From Desulfobulbus sp. (GTDB lineage: Bacteria; Desulfobacterota; Desulfobulbia; Desulfobulbales; Desulfobulbaceae): a stretch of DNA of 64,000 nucleotides. This document shows, piece by piece, positions 16,570-25,600 of the stretch (position 1 is its first letter; the number at the start of each line of letters is the position of its first letter). The stretch spans positions 1 through 64,000 of the forward strand of contig JAITGO010000009.1 in assembly GCA_031280615.1 (NCBI GenBank). Reading direction: 5' to 3'. Under the pieces are notes generated by a model. It was not told the DNA's origin, searched no databases, and worked only from the letters and a program-made list of their open reading frames with translations. The position numbers and the translations under genes were made by a program.

Positions 16570-17799
16570 TCACGACGCCCGCACCGGACCGGCCGTCACC
16601 ACGCCCGCCTCTATCAATCGCTGGAGTTCCTCTTCCGCCAGGCCGGCCAAGTGCAGGATATCGGCCGCTCCTTCTCCCACCGCCGGCGGCTGCAGGCGCA
16701 AATCGAAGGTCCGGTTGCCGAGCCGCAGCGGCAGCTTGGGCAATCCGACCTGGCCGCCGTCGGGCATGGCGGTTTCGGCCAGCCCGCCCGAGGCTTGCAG
16801 GTGCGGATCGCCCCAGAGATCGATCGGCCGGTTCACCGGAGCAAAGGGGATGCCCGCCCGTTCGGCCAGGGCCATCAGCTCGGCCTTGGTCAGCCGGAGC
16901 AATCGCTGTTGCAGCGCGGGATACAGCCAGGGCCTGGCTTCGATCCGCCCTTGGTTGGTGGCCAGTCGCGCATCCTCGGCCCAATCGAGGCAATCGAAGG
17001 CGGTGCAGAAACGTTGCCAATGCCGGTCCGAAGTGATGCCGATGAAGACCTGCTGGCCGTCGCCGGTGGCAAACAATTCGTACACGGACCAGGTGCGCTC
17101 GCGTTCCGGCATCGGCGGCGGAACCTGGCCGGACACCGCCGCCCCGGCCATATGCTGCCCCATAAGAAAGGCCACCGATTCGAACAGCGAGGCCTGCACA
17201 ACCTGGCCCAGGCCGGTCTGCCGCCGCTGGAGCAGGGCGGCGAGGATGCCGATCGCGCCGAAGCCGCCGCTGAGGATATCGGTGACCGAGGCGCCGGCTC
17301 GCATCGGTTTGCCGCTCGGTCCGGTCATGTAGGCCAGGCCGGCCATCATCTGCACCACTTCGTCCAGGGCCGGCCGATGGGCATAAGGACCGGGCATGAA
17401 CCCCTTCAGGGCGCAGAAGATCAGGCCGGGATTGCGCCGGCGGCAGACCTCGGCGCCGATGCCCAGCCGGTCGACCGTGCCGGGGGCGAAATTCTCGATC
17501 AGTACATCGACCTGTTCCACCAGCCGGAGGAACAGGTCCCGGCCCCGCGCATCTTTCAAATCGATTGCCAAACTCTTTTTATTACGATTGAAGCAGGTGA
17601 AAAAACCGGCGCCGAACCCTTGCAGCCGGCGGGTATCGTCGCCCTGGCCGGGCCGCTCGACCTTGTAGACCTCGGCACCCAAGTCGGCCAGAATCAGACC
17701 GCAGGCCGGGCCCATGATGTTGTGTCCCAGTTCCAGCACGCGAATACCGGCCAGCGGTAGCGGTATATTTTCCGGCGGTTCCTGCTGTGTGCTTTCCAT
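16570..17799 (-). CDS. Family III CoA-transferase (CaiB/BaiF type)
   Basis: A 409-residue cytosolic enzyme expected to move CoA between carboxylic acids. The N-terminal signature LAGIRVLELGHNIMGPACGLILADLGAEVYKVE is clear in parts. The catalytic aspartate is expected in the VVQMMAGLAYMTG / ALDEVVQ region, and the segment NRNKKSLAIDLKDARGRD is typical. Length matches the family. Substrate cannot be deduced from the neighbours (an unknown exported protein downstream, a diguanylate cyclase upstream across a terminator). Confidence 0.88.
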   Translation of the reverse strand: MESTQQEPPENIPLPLAGIRVLELGHNIMGPACGLILADLGAEVYKVERPGQGDDTRRLQGFGAGFFTCFNRNKKSLAIDLKDARGRDLFLRLVEQVDVLIENFAPGTVDRLGIGAEVCRRRNPGLIFCALKGFMPGPYAHRPALDEVVQMMAGLAYMTGPSGKPMRAGASVTDILSGGFGAIGILAALLQRRQTGLGQVVQASLFESVAFLMGQHMAGAAVSGQVPPPMPERERTWSVYELFATGDGQQVFIGITSDRHWQRFCTAFDCLDWAEDARLATNQGRIEARPWLYPALQQRLLRLTKAELMALAERAGIPFAPVNRPIDLWGDPHLQASGGLAETAMPDGGQVGLPKLPLRLGNRTFDLRLQPPAVGEGAADILHLAGLAEEELQRLIEAGVVTAGPVRAS

Positions 17800-17827
17800 G
17801 TCGAGTCCGTAACGTACCGGTCGGTTG

Positions 17828-17884
17828 AAAAAAACGCCCCCTCCTTGCGCCGGGCAGATCCAGGCCGGCCGGAAGGAGGGGGCG
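17828..17884 (-). terminator. Strong intrinsic terminator between GGDEF and CoA-transferase genes
   Basis: On the minus strand a perfect 12-bp stem (CGCCCCCTCCTT / AAGGAGGGGGCG) is followed by seven T residues. It separates the diguanylate cyclase gene from the CoA-transferase only 35 bp later, so the latter needs a promoter inside this short gap or partial read-through. Confidence 0.85.
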
Positions 17885-17980
17885 AGGCGGCATGGGGTCG
17901 GGCGGCGTTCATCTTCGGGCCACTATACCACCGGCGAAAAAATATGCCGTCAGCAAAAGCCGGCCACCGCGGCTCGTGGG

Positions 17981-19849
17981 CTAGGGCTTGTCGTCCCCCT
18001 GCCACATCGCAGAGCAATTGCCGCCCTTGGCCTTGGCCTGGTACATGGCCTTATCGGCATAGCTCAGCAACTGTTCTTCGTCCGAGGCGTGGTCGGGATA
18101 CAGGGCAATGCCGATGCTCGCCGAAACGGTGATCCGGTGGCCATCGATCCAAAACGGCTGTTCCACAGCCCGGCGGATCTTCTCCGCCACCACCACACCG
18201 GCCCGGACATTTTTGACCGCGTGCAGGACGATGACGAATTCGTCCCCGCCCAGCCGCGCCAGGGTGTCGCCGGAACGCACCTCCTGGCCGAGCCGGGCCG
18301 CAAGCATCTGCAGCAGCCGGTCGCCCACGGTATGGCCGAGTTGGTCGTTGACCGGCTTGAATTTGTCGAGATCGAAGAAAAGCAACACCACGTGTCGGTC
18401 TTCCCGCCGCACCTGGTGGATCTCCTGGCGCAGTCGATCGAGCAGCAGTGCCCGGTTGGGCAAGCCGGTGAGCAAATCGTGATGGGCCAGGTGGGAAATA
18501 CGGTCGGCCTCGGCACAATAATCGGTGATATCGGACAATCCGACCACCTCGTGCACAACCCGGCCGTTGTCGTCGCGCACCTGGCTGATCGACTGCCATA
18601 CCACGAATATTTCGCCGTTTTTCCTGCGGTTCCTGACCTCGCCTTCCCACCGTCCCTGGGCGGCCAGATCTTGCCGCATGGATCGGATGAACTCCTCGGT
18701 ATGATAGCCGCTGGCCAGCAGGCCCAGATTCCTGCCGACCGCTTCTTCGGCGCTGTAGCCGGTAATCCTGGTAAATGCAGGATTGACCGCCACGATCCGT
18801 TGTTGGCCATCGGTCACCACCACCGCCTCCAGCACGGTTTCGAACACCGTGGCGGCCAGACGCTCGTAGGCACGCCGGCGTGCGGCTTCCCGTTCGGCGG
18901 CGATCCGTCGTAGCCGCCGGTAGAAAACGGTCGCCAGGGAAAGAATGGCCAGCAGGGCCGGCGTCCCCAGCCACAGCAGTCGGCCGATCTCCTGCCGCCA
19001 GCCCGTCAGGGCCTGGTCGCGATAGAGATGGGAGACCACCACCAGCGGGTACGGCAGGGTTGCGCGAAAGACGGCCACCGTTTTCCTGTCGCCCTCCTGT
19101 TCGGCGGGATAGCGGCCGGTTTCGGTCTGCCGCAGCAGCTGTGCCAACGCCTGGCCGTCCTGCTGTACGCCGGTGAGCGGTGTCTTGCCGCTGGTCAGCA
19201 ACAGCACACGGTCACGGCGCAAGACCTCCGCAAACCCCTCGGCCGGAGGCAGCCACTGGTTGAAATAAGCGCGCAAGGTCTCTGGGTTGAGCGAGGCCAT
19301 CATCCGCACTTCGCGGCCATTGGCGTAGGAACGGCAGAGAATCGGGATGAAGCCGAGCCCTTCGGCCGGCAGGGGATCCGCTGTCGATACCTGGCGGCCA
19401 TCGGCAAAATCGCGGCCGGCCCAGGGCGGGCCGATCAGCAGGGATGGTGCGGCGGCGGAGCCTTGCGGCGGGAAATAGTCGTCGACCGCCACCTGGCGGC
19501 CGATATTGCCGCTGTTGGAACTGGCGACAATGCGCCCCGATTCGTCCAGCAGGGAAAGCGAACGCAGAAAAGGAAGCTGGAGCAAGGCCAACTGGTAATG
19601 GACATGGATCAACTCGGAATCCGATTCGGCGGCCAGGAAATCGACCAGTTTCCGGATCGTCTCCAGGTTGCGGTTGACGTGTTCCTCAAAGGCCCGCGCA
19701 TGCAGGGAACTGCGTTCGACCGCGTCGACAAGGGCAGTGTTCTTTTCGCGCTGGATGACATAGATCCCCCCGACAACGGCGGCGCCCACGGCCATGATCA
19801 TCAGGATCGCGAAGGCGATGTCGGCGCTTAAGGCGCGGCGCGGAATCAT
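17981..19849 (-). CDS. Membrane diguanylate cyclase with sensor, PAS and GGDEF domains
   Basis: A 622-residue c-di-GMP synthase. There are two transmembrane helices, one near residues 8-32 and one near 295-315. They flank an extracytoplasmic Cache-like sensor (LLDESGRIVASSNSGNIGRQ). A PAS domain follows (VTDGQQRIVAVNPAFTRITGYS with a PAC part), then a GGDEF domain with the intact motif at 534-538. An inhibitory I-site RSGD lies five residues before it. No EAL domain is present. I chose the ATG that starts just before the first helix; longer starts exist. It could feed the LapD/LapG type of control suggested by the adhesin at 1-1467, but this link is inference. Confidence 0.9.
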   Translation of the reverse strand: MIPRRALSADIAFAILMIMAVGAAVVGGIYVIQREKNTALVDAVERSSLHARAFEEHVNRNLETIRKLVDFLAAESDSELIHVHYQLALLQLPFLRSLSLLDESGRIVASSNSGNIGRQVAVDDYFPPQGSAAAPSLLIGPPWAGRDFADGRQVSTADPLPAEGLGFIPILCRSYANGREVRMMASLNPETLRAYFNQWLPPAEGFAEVLRRDRVLLLTSGKTPLTGVQQDGQALAQLLRQTETGRYPAEQEGDRKTVAVFRATLPYPLVVVSHLYRDQALTGWRQEIGRLLWLGTPALLAILSLATVFYRRLRRIAAEREAARRRAYERLAATVFETVLEAVVVTDGQQRIVAVNPAFTRITGYSAEEAVGRNLGLLASGYHTEEFIRSMRQDLAAQGRWEGEVRNRRKNGEIFVVWQSISQVRDDNGRVVHEVVGLSDITDYCAEADRISHLAHHDLLTGLPNRALLLDRLRQEIHQVRREDRHVVLLFFDLDKFKPVNDQLGHTVGDRLLQMLAARLGQEVRSGDTLARLGGDEFVIVLHAVKNVRAGVVVAEKIRRAVEQPFWIDGHRITVSASIGIALYPDHASDEEQLLSYADKAMYQAKAKGGNCSAMWQGDDKP

Positions 19850-19859
19850 GGCGCACCGA

Positions 19860-20051
19860 TCACTCGAGTTGGCCCATGGCCCCGGAACGGGGATGCCGGG
19901 GTGGGACCACACGCAGAGGCCCCTTTCGGCTCCTGCGGATACGCGGTCCGGAGGGTCGCAACCGGCAGGCCGGGCCGTGAGCCGAAACGCGCGGGCCAGG
20001 AATAGCCAGGATCGAGGCAGCAAACGGCAGCGATAAGGTCCATGCTTTCAT
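19860..20051 (-). CDS. Possible small exported protein upstream of the diguanylate cyclase
   Basis: A 63-codon frame with a very good ribosome site (AAGGAGG, six bases before ATG). It starts MKAWTLSLPFAASILAIPGP and ends in a signal-peptide-like VSA. The rest is Arg/Pro-rich and does not look like a folded domain. The stop codon is 10 bp before the next gene's ATG, which suggests translational coupling. It may instead be the start of a decayed exported sensor or binding protein. Confidence 0.35.
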   Translation of the reverse strand: MKAWTLSLPFAASILAIPGPRVSAHGPACRLRPSGPRIRRSRKGPLRVVPPRHPRSGAMGQLE

Positions 20052-20846
20052 CTTGCCTCCTTGGCAGCCACGCCGCCCATGCGCACGACGACCGTGTCTG
20101 TCCCGAAATGGAGGGGCGGAGGTTTGTGTCGGCACCACTTGCGCGCTCATTTGAGAAATATAAAACTGGCTGCCGCTACAATTCAGCCGATTTCATCCTA
20201 GAGCTCTATTATACTAAAATTTCTTAAAATTACCCTTCATCGCGTTCGTCGTAACAACAAATGGAGAACCTTCGACACAATGACGACTCTGGGCACATTG
20301 TCTCTCGATTGCGGGGAGAGACCTCCTGCTATCGACCGGCGTTTGCAGCGTCAAGCACATCGCCGATTGCCCCAAAAGGACCTGGCTGAAATTCGATGGT
20401 AACCAGAAATATAAAAATGGGGCGATGGCCTGTCAATTTTTCATGCCATCGCCTGATGTTGCAAGAAAGGAAGGTCGCAAAATTGCGGTTCTTCTCCGCC
20501 CGGCATGAGGGGGGAAGAAAATATTTGACCGGCACGGTCCAATTTGTCATACTGCCCCATCGTTCCGACAGCAAATTCGACACGCAACGCATTGCTCTTA
20601 CACTCCTTTTTCCAACAAGACGGCCATGGCACCAGCCGGCGCGACACGCTTGCTCCGGTCCGTTCCCGCCGTGCAACCGTTTGCGGTCTTTCCTCTCTTG
20701 TTCGGCATGCCCCTACATGCCCCGTGGCAGGACAGCCCGATCGCTCCTGACCGACCGGCAATCCGCAGCGGGATCCAGCCCCCGTTGTCTCCCAGGATCG
20801 ACCCGCATCGGGATCGCGCCTGGTATCCACCAACCAGGAGAAACGC
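20052..20846. other. Long intergenic region before pentaheme cytochrome gene
   Basis: About 795 bp with an AT-rich patch at 20150-20240. A weak plus-strand promoter candidate is TTGACC (20525-20530), 16 bp, TCATAC (20547-20552). Open frames here lack ribosome sites or recognisable domains. I see no tRNA or riboswitch. Confidence 0.4.
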
Positions 20847-22070
20847 ATGAAGCTGATTCAAGGAGCAGTCGCAATTCTGACGATGGTGGCGTTGCCCGCC
20901 ATCGCTCCGGCCAAGGAGGCGCAGACCCTCGACGAACTGGTGCGCCAGTACGACTCGTCGCGGTGCCAAAAATGCCATCCCGAAATCTACGGCCAGTGGG
21001 AGCAATCTCTGCACGCCAAGCCGATGCTCGGGCTCATCGGCAGGACCCTGGCCACCTTCCAGGGCTACGTCAATTCGCGGGACACCGAGTTGAAAAAATC
21101 CCGCGAGGTCGCGCCTTCCACCAAGGAATTCCTCAAACCCTGCATCGAGTGCCACCTGCCGCAGATGATGGACGCCTCCGACAAGGTCGCCGACGAAATT
21201 GCCAAGGCCATTGTCGACGGCGACGAGGAAGTGCTGGGCAAACTGCAGATCACCTGCATCGTGTGCCACAACCGCAATGCCATCATCCGCAAGTTCCGCG
21301 ACGGCAATCCCCGGCCCGATGTCATCTACGGCCCCAAGTACGCCGGCCCCCACGGCGACGCGATCTTCACCTCCGCCGCCAAGAGCGAAATGCTGCGGGA
21401 TACGGTGTTCTGCGCCCAATGCCATCAGGGACCGAACGTGCAGCACTACGACGAGCCGATGTGGTGCACCTCCACCTTCGACAGCCACCAGCAATTCTAC
21501 GTACCCATGGGCGGCACGGAATCGTGCCAGGAATGCCACATGAAAAAGGAAGGCGGCCACCGCTTCCCGCCCAACTACCAAGATCCCGCCCAGACCTCCA
21601 AGCACCTGCAAGAGTGGATCGACCTCAACCTGACCGCCATCGCCTACCGGATGAAACCGGACGCCAAGAATTTCATCCCCATGGTGGTGATCAACAGCGA
21701 GGTGGTGAGCCGGATCGGCCATCGTTTTCCCGACGGCTGTCCGTCGCCCAACCGGGTCACCCTCGATTTCAAGGTGAGCACCAAGGACGGCAAGGAACTG
21801 TTCAAGGACACCAAGGTCTACATGCCGCAGCACAAGCTGGGATATGACGACAACACCATGGTCTATGCGGCCAACCGTAAGCTGACCCTGATGCGCGACA
21901 CCAGCCTGCAGCCTTTTGTCCCAAGGAAGGAGAGCATCGAGGTCAAGCTGCCGGACGGGGTGGAAGAGGCCGTAATCGAGGCGACCCTCACCTTCCGGCA
22001 ACTGCCCGGCATCCCCGAGGCCGAATTTCCGATCCACAAGGTGACCAGGGAAGTCAGTCTGAAGCGCTGA
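20847..22070 (+). CDS. Pentaheme periplasmic cytochrome c, cytochrome c554-like
   Basis: A 407-residue exported electron-transfer protein. A signal peptide (residues 1-22) is followed by five CxxCH heme sites at residues 40-44, 99-103, 137-141, 189-193 and 227-231. Extra histidines (HGD, DSHQQF, GHRF, GHRFPDG) can serve as distal ligands. The C-terminal 170 residues are heme-free and beta-rich. The arrangement resembles the 'cytochrome c554 and c-prime' multiheme family of anaerobic respirers. Redox partners are not in the window. AGGAGAAACGC lies before the ATG. Confidence 0.9.
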   Translation: MKLIQGAVAILTMVALPAIAPAKEAQTLDELVRQYDSSRCQKCHPEIYGQWEQSLHAKPMLGLIGRTLATFQGYVNSRDTELKKSREVAPSTKEFLKPCIECHLPQMMDASDKVADEIAKAIVDGDEEVLGKLQITCIVCHNRNAIIRKFRDGNPRPDVIYGPKYAGPHGDAIFTSAAKSEMLRDTVFCAQCHQGPNVQHYDEPMWCTSTFDSHQQFYVPMGGTESCQECHMKKEGGHRFPPNYQDPAQTSKHLQEWIDLNLTAIAYRMKPDAKNFIPMVVINSEVVSRIGHRFPDGCPSPNRVTLDFKVSTKDGKELFKDTKVYMPQHKLGYDDNTMVYAANRKLTLMRDTSLQPFVPRKESIEVKLPDGVEEAVIEATLTFRQLPGIPEAEFPIHKVTREVSLKR

Positions 22071-22089
22071 TCGGTTCAGGCAGGCGGCA

Positions 22090-22135
22090 GCGGACCTCGG
22101 CCGGTTGCTCCGGGGTCCGCCCCAGCCTCGTTTTT
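22090..22135 (+). terminator. Probable terminator after cytochrome gene
   Basis: The GCGGACC / GGTCCGC stem is followed, after ten bases, by five T residues. It lies 20 bp after the stop codon, between convergent genes. Confidence 0.4.
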
Positions 22136-22157
22136 CGCATTACGGAAGATTCGGAAA

Positions 22158-22478
22158 TCAGGCGGGGCTGGCCAGTTTGAGCCCCACAATGCCCGCGACC
22201 ACCAGGATCAGGCTGCACAACCGAAGCGTCGTCACGGCCTCGTGGAACAAAACGATACCCGCAATGGCCGTGCCCACCGCGCCGATGCCCACCCAGACGG
22301 CATAGGCGGTGCCCAGCGGCAGCGTGCGCAGGGCAACGCTTAAGAAATAAAAGCTGGCGCCCATGGCCCCGACGGTGACGAGCGAGGGCACGAGCCTGGT
22401 GAAGCCGACGGTGTATTTGAGACCAACGGCCCAGACCACTTCGAAGAGACCTGCGACAAATAACAAGAGCCAATTCAT
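22158..22478 (-). CDS. sugE: SMR-family guanidinium exporter (SugE/Gdx)
   Basis: A 106-residue four-helix membrane transporter. The sequence follows SugE closely: the essential glutamate in [13 protein letters not shown] (Glu13), GFTRLVPS, and [20 protein letters not shown], ending VGLKLASPA. The SugE/Gdx branch of the small multidrug resistance family exchanges guanidinium for protons, unlike the EmrE drug-export branch. The guanidine-II riboswitch immediately upstream supports this function independently. Confidence 0.95.
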   Translation of the reverse strand: MNWLLLFVAGLFEVVWAVGLKYTVGFTRLVPSLVTVGAMGASFYFLSVALRTLPLGTAYAVWVGIGAVGTAIAGIVLFHEAVTTLRLCSLILVVAGIVGLKLASPA

Positions 22479-22496
22479 AGGACGGTTTTCCGCTCT

Positions 22497-22544
22497 GCGG
22501 GGCCGTCCCCGCAATCGAAGAAAACGCCAGGGTCGTCCCTGGCG
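22497..22544 (-). ncRNA. Guanidine-II (mini-ykkC) riboswitch
   Basis: On the minus strand two perfect hairpins each carry the diagnostic ACGR tetraloop: CGCCAGGG-ACGA-CCCTGGCG (22525-22544), a 12-base linker, then GCGGGG-ACGG-CCCCGC (22497-22512). The start codon of sugE is 18 bases after the second stem. In known members free guanidine pairs the two loops and frees the ribosome site. Hairpin sequence and gene association agree. Confidence 0.92.
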
Positions 22545-22550
22545 TTCGTC

Positions 22551-22611
22551 GCCTTGCCTGTCTCGTTCGTCCTGGCCCCCAAGGGCCACGAGCGGACAGG
22601 CGGCTTTTTTT
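22551..22611 (+). terminator. Strong hairpin with T tract, plus-strand orientation
   Basis: A long stem (GCC-TT-GCCTGTC ... GACAGGC-GGC, with an inner TGGCCC/GGGCCA hairpin) is followed by seven T residues on the plus strand. No plus-strand gene ends nearby except the cytochrome 480 bp upstream, so it may insulate against antisense transcription into the 11-kb RTX gene. Confidence 0.6.
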
Positions 22612-22681
22612 CATCCTTCCGTTATGAAGCCCGCAAGGCTTCCTTGGCACTGTCCAACAGTCTCAACGAAGCGTCAAGAGT

Positions 22682-25600
22682 TTATTGCCAGTTGGCGGCA
22701 AGGACCGGGGCCAGGGCTGCCCGATGCTCGGGCGGCAGCATGGTTTGGCCGGCGGTCGGAGGTGTGAAGGAGGCCATGGCATTCACCAGGGCATCCACCT
22801 GGGAGCTGAGCAGCACCTTGTTGTCCGAGGTCTTGAACTGTTCGACACGGTATTGGGAACCGGCATACCAGTTCTGGAGGATAAGCGCATCCGTGGTCCC
22901 GATCACACTCACTTCCAGATTGTTCCCCGCCCGGCGGAACCAGAGCTGGTCTCCGGCGATATCGTGACCAAAAACAGCAAGATCCGTGTTACCGACAGTT
23001 GCGTCGTTCTCGACAATTCTGTCGCTACCGGAACCGCGATCAAAAAGATAGAGATCATCGCCAATGCCACCGTTGAGGGTGTCGTTGCCCGCGCCGCCGT
23101 CAAGGATGTCATCGCCGCCATAGCCGTACAAAGTATCGTTGCCGGTCTGACCAACAAGGTGGTCGGCAACATTGTCGTTACCTTTCAAGGAATCATTCGC
23201 TTCCGTGCCGTACACCGGCAGGGCTTCGAGCAACGCCTGCCAGGTCAACGCCGCGCCATCGGCAAAGGCGAAGGTACCAATGCGATACGATGCGCTGCTG
23301 AACCAACTTTTCAGGATGATCTGGCCGCCGGAATCGCCGATCTTCACCACTAGATCCGAACTGCCCGATCGATCCAAACGCAGATCGGACAGGCCAATGC
23401 CCTCGCCGAAACGCAGGGTGTCCAGGCCATTGCTGCTGTCGGATTTGATGGTATCATTGCCGTTACTGCGGTTGAAGATATAGGTGTCGCTGCCGGCGTA
23501 GCCATTCAAGGTATCGTCGCCGGCGCCTCCCTCGAGAAAATCATCGCCGCCATAGCCGTACAAGGTGTCGTTGCCGGCCTGGCCAACAAGGTGGTCGGCA
23601 ACATTGTCGTTACCTTTCAAGGAATCATTCGCTTCCGTGCCATGCACCGGCAGGGCTTCGAGCAACGCCTGCCAGGTCAACGCCGTGCCATCGGCAAAGG
23701 CGAAGGTACCAATGCGATACGATGCGCTGCTGAACCAACTTTTCAGGATGATCTGGCCGCCGGTATCGCCGATCTTCACCACCAGGTCCGAACTGCCCGA
23801 TCGATCCAAACGCAGATCGGACAGGCCAATGCCCTCGCCGAAACGCAGAGTGTCCAGGCCGTTGCTGCTGTCGGATTTGATGGTATCATGGCCGTTACTG
23901 CGGTTGAAGATATAGGTGTCGCTGCCGGCACCGCCGCTCAAGGTGTCGTCGCCAGCTCCGCCGAGCAGGATATCGTCACCGGAACGCCCTTCAAGGGTAT
24001 CGTTGCCTTCCTGGCCCCACAAAATATCGTTGAGATTGTTGTGGCCCGGGAGGGTATCATCTCCGGAGCCGCCCTGGACGGGATGGCGACCGAACAGTTC
24101 CTGCCAGGTCAGTACCGTGCCGTCCGCAAAACTGAACCGGTCGAGCCGGTAGCTCTCCCAGCCGCCCATATACCACCTGGCCAGGGTGACCTGATCACCA
24201 TTTTCGCCGACCTGCACCACCAAATCGTTGCCCGAACGTACCAGCCGGATGTCGCTCAACTCGATCCCCTCGCCAAAGGCCAGCGTGTCCACACCGCTGG
24301 TGCTATCGGCTTGAATGACGTCCTGGCCGTTGCCGAGGTCGAACACAAAGCTGTCGTCACCCGCGCCGCCGGCAAGGATGTCATTGCCCGCGCCGCCGAG
24401 CAGCACATCGTTGCCGGCTCCCCCCTTCAAGGTGTCGTTGCCGGCGTCACCTCTCAGAATGTCCGCGCCAGCCGTGCCGGTCAAGGTAAGGTCCTTGGCC
24501 TTGACGATAATGTCAAAGTCATCCCAGGCCGTCAAGCCGCCAGCGTCCGTCGCTGTCACCCGCACATTCGTTGTGCCGGAAGCAGACGGCGTGCCGCTGA
24601 AGGTACGGGTGGATGCATCGAAAACAAGCCATGCCGGCAGGGCGCCGCCATCGGCCGAAGTGGCGCTGTAGATCAGGGTATCGCCCGGGTCAGGGTCCGT
24701 GAACGATGTGCCGGAAACCGTGTAATTGAAGGCATCACCCAGATCGATCGTCGTGTCGGCAAGAGCAACCGACAGGACCGGGGCGTTATTGTCGTCCCGG
24801 TCGATCAATGCTCGAATGGTATCCTGCGTCCAGACGATCCCATTGTCAAATACAACAAGGTTCACTTTGTGATCGGATGTTTTGCCGCCATCCGTGGTGG
24901 CTGGCCCGAAATAATCGACAAGAACAACCTCATCGGAACTGTTTCGGATATTGAACAGCAAATCGTTGTCCGATCGGGAGACCAGCACATCGGTGTCGGC
25001 GATACCAATAAGACGCAGCGTATCGTTGCCACCGGCCAAATCGAAATCGTCGATCCGATCCTGGCCATCGCCAAGAGCAAAGAGATAAGTATCGTTACCC
25101 GAACCGCCGATCAGGGTATCGTTGCCGCCATTTCCCTTCAACGTGTCGTTGCCGGTGCCGCCCACCAGCGTGTCGCTGCCGCCGGTTCCCGTCAGTTCCA
25201 CGTCGCCCGGAGGTTGGTCGGGCGGCTGCAAGGCCATAAATTCGGCACCGGTCAGCACCGTGCCGTCGGCAAAGTTGAATTGGTTGAAGTGGGAGTTTGA
25301 ATAAGTGTTTAAGTACCAATTGATCAGCGTAATTTGATCGTTACCGGCGCCAACGTGTATCACCAGATTGAGGCCAGACCGCATCGGGCGAATATCGTCC
25401 AATCCGATCCCTTCGCCAAAGGCAAGCGTATCCGCTCCATCGAACAGGATGACGTCCTGACCGTCGCCCGGGTTAAAAACAAAGGTGTCGTCACCTTGGC
25501 CGCCATACAGCCTGTCGTTGCCTGTTCCGCCGGCCAAGAGATCGTTGCCGGGACCGCCGTTCAGATAGTCGTCATCGGCTCCACCATAAAGCGTGTCGTT

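Noticed and set aside
20598..22037. A 479-codon minus-strand frame over the cytochrome gene
   Set aside because: It is antisense to a gene with five CxxCH motifs and a signal peptide, and has no supporting signal of its own.
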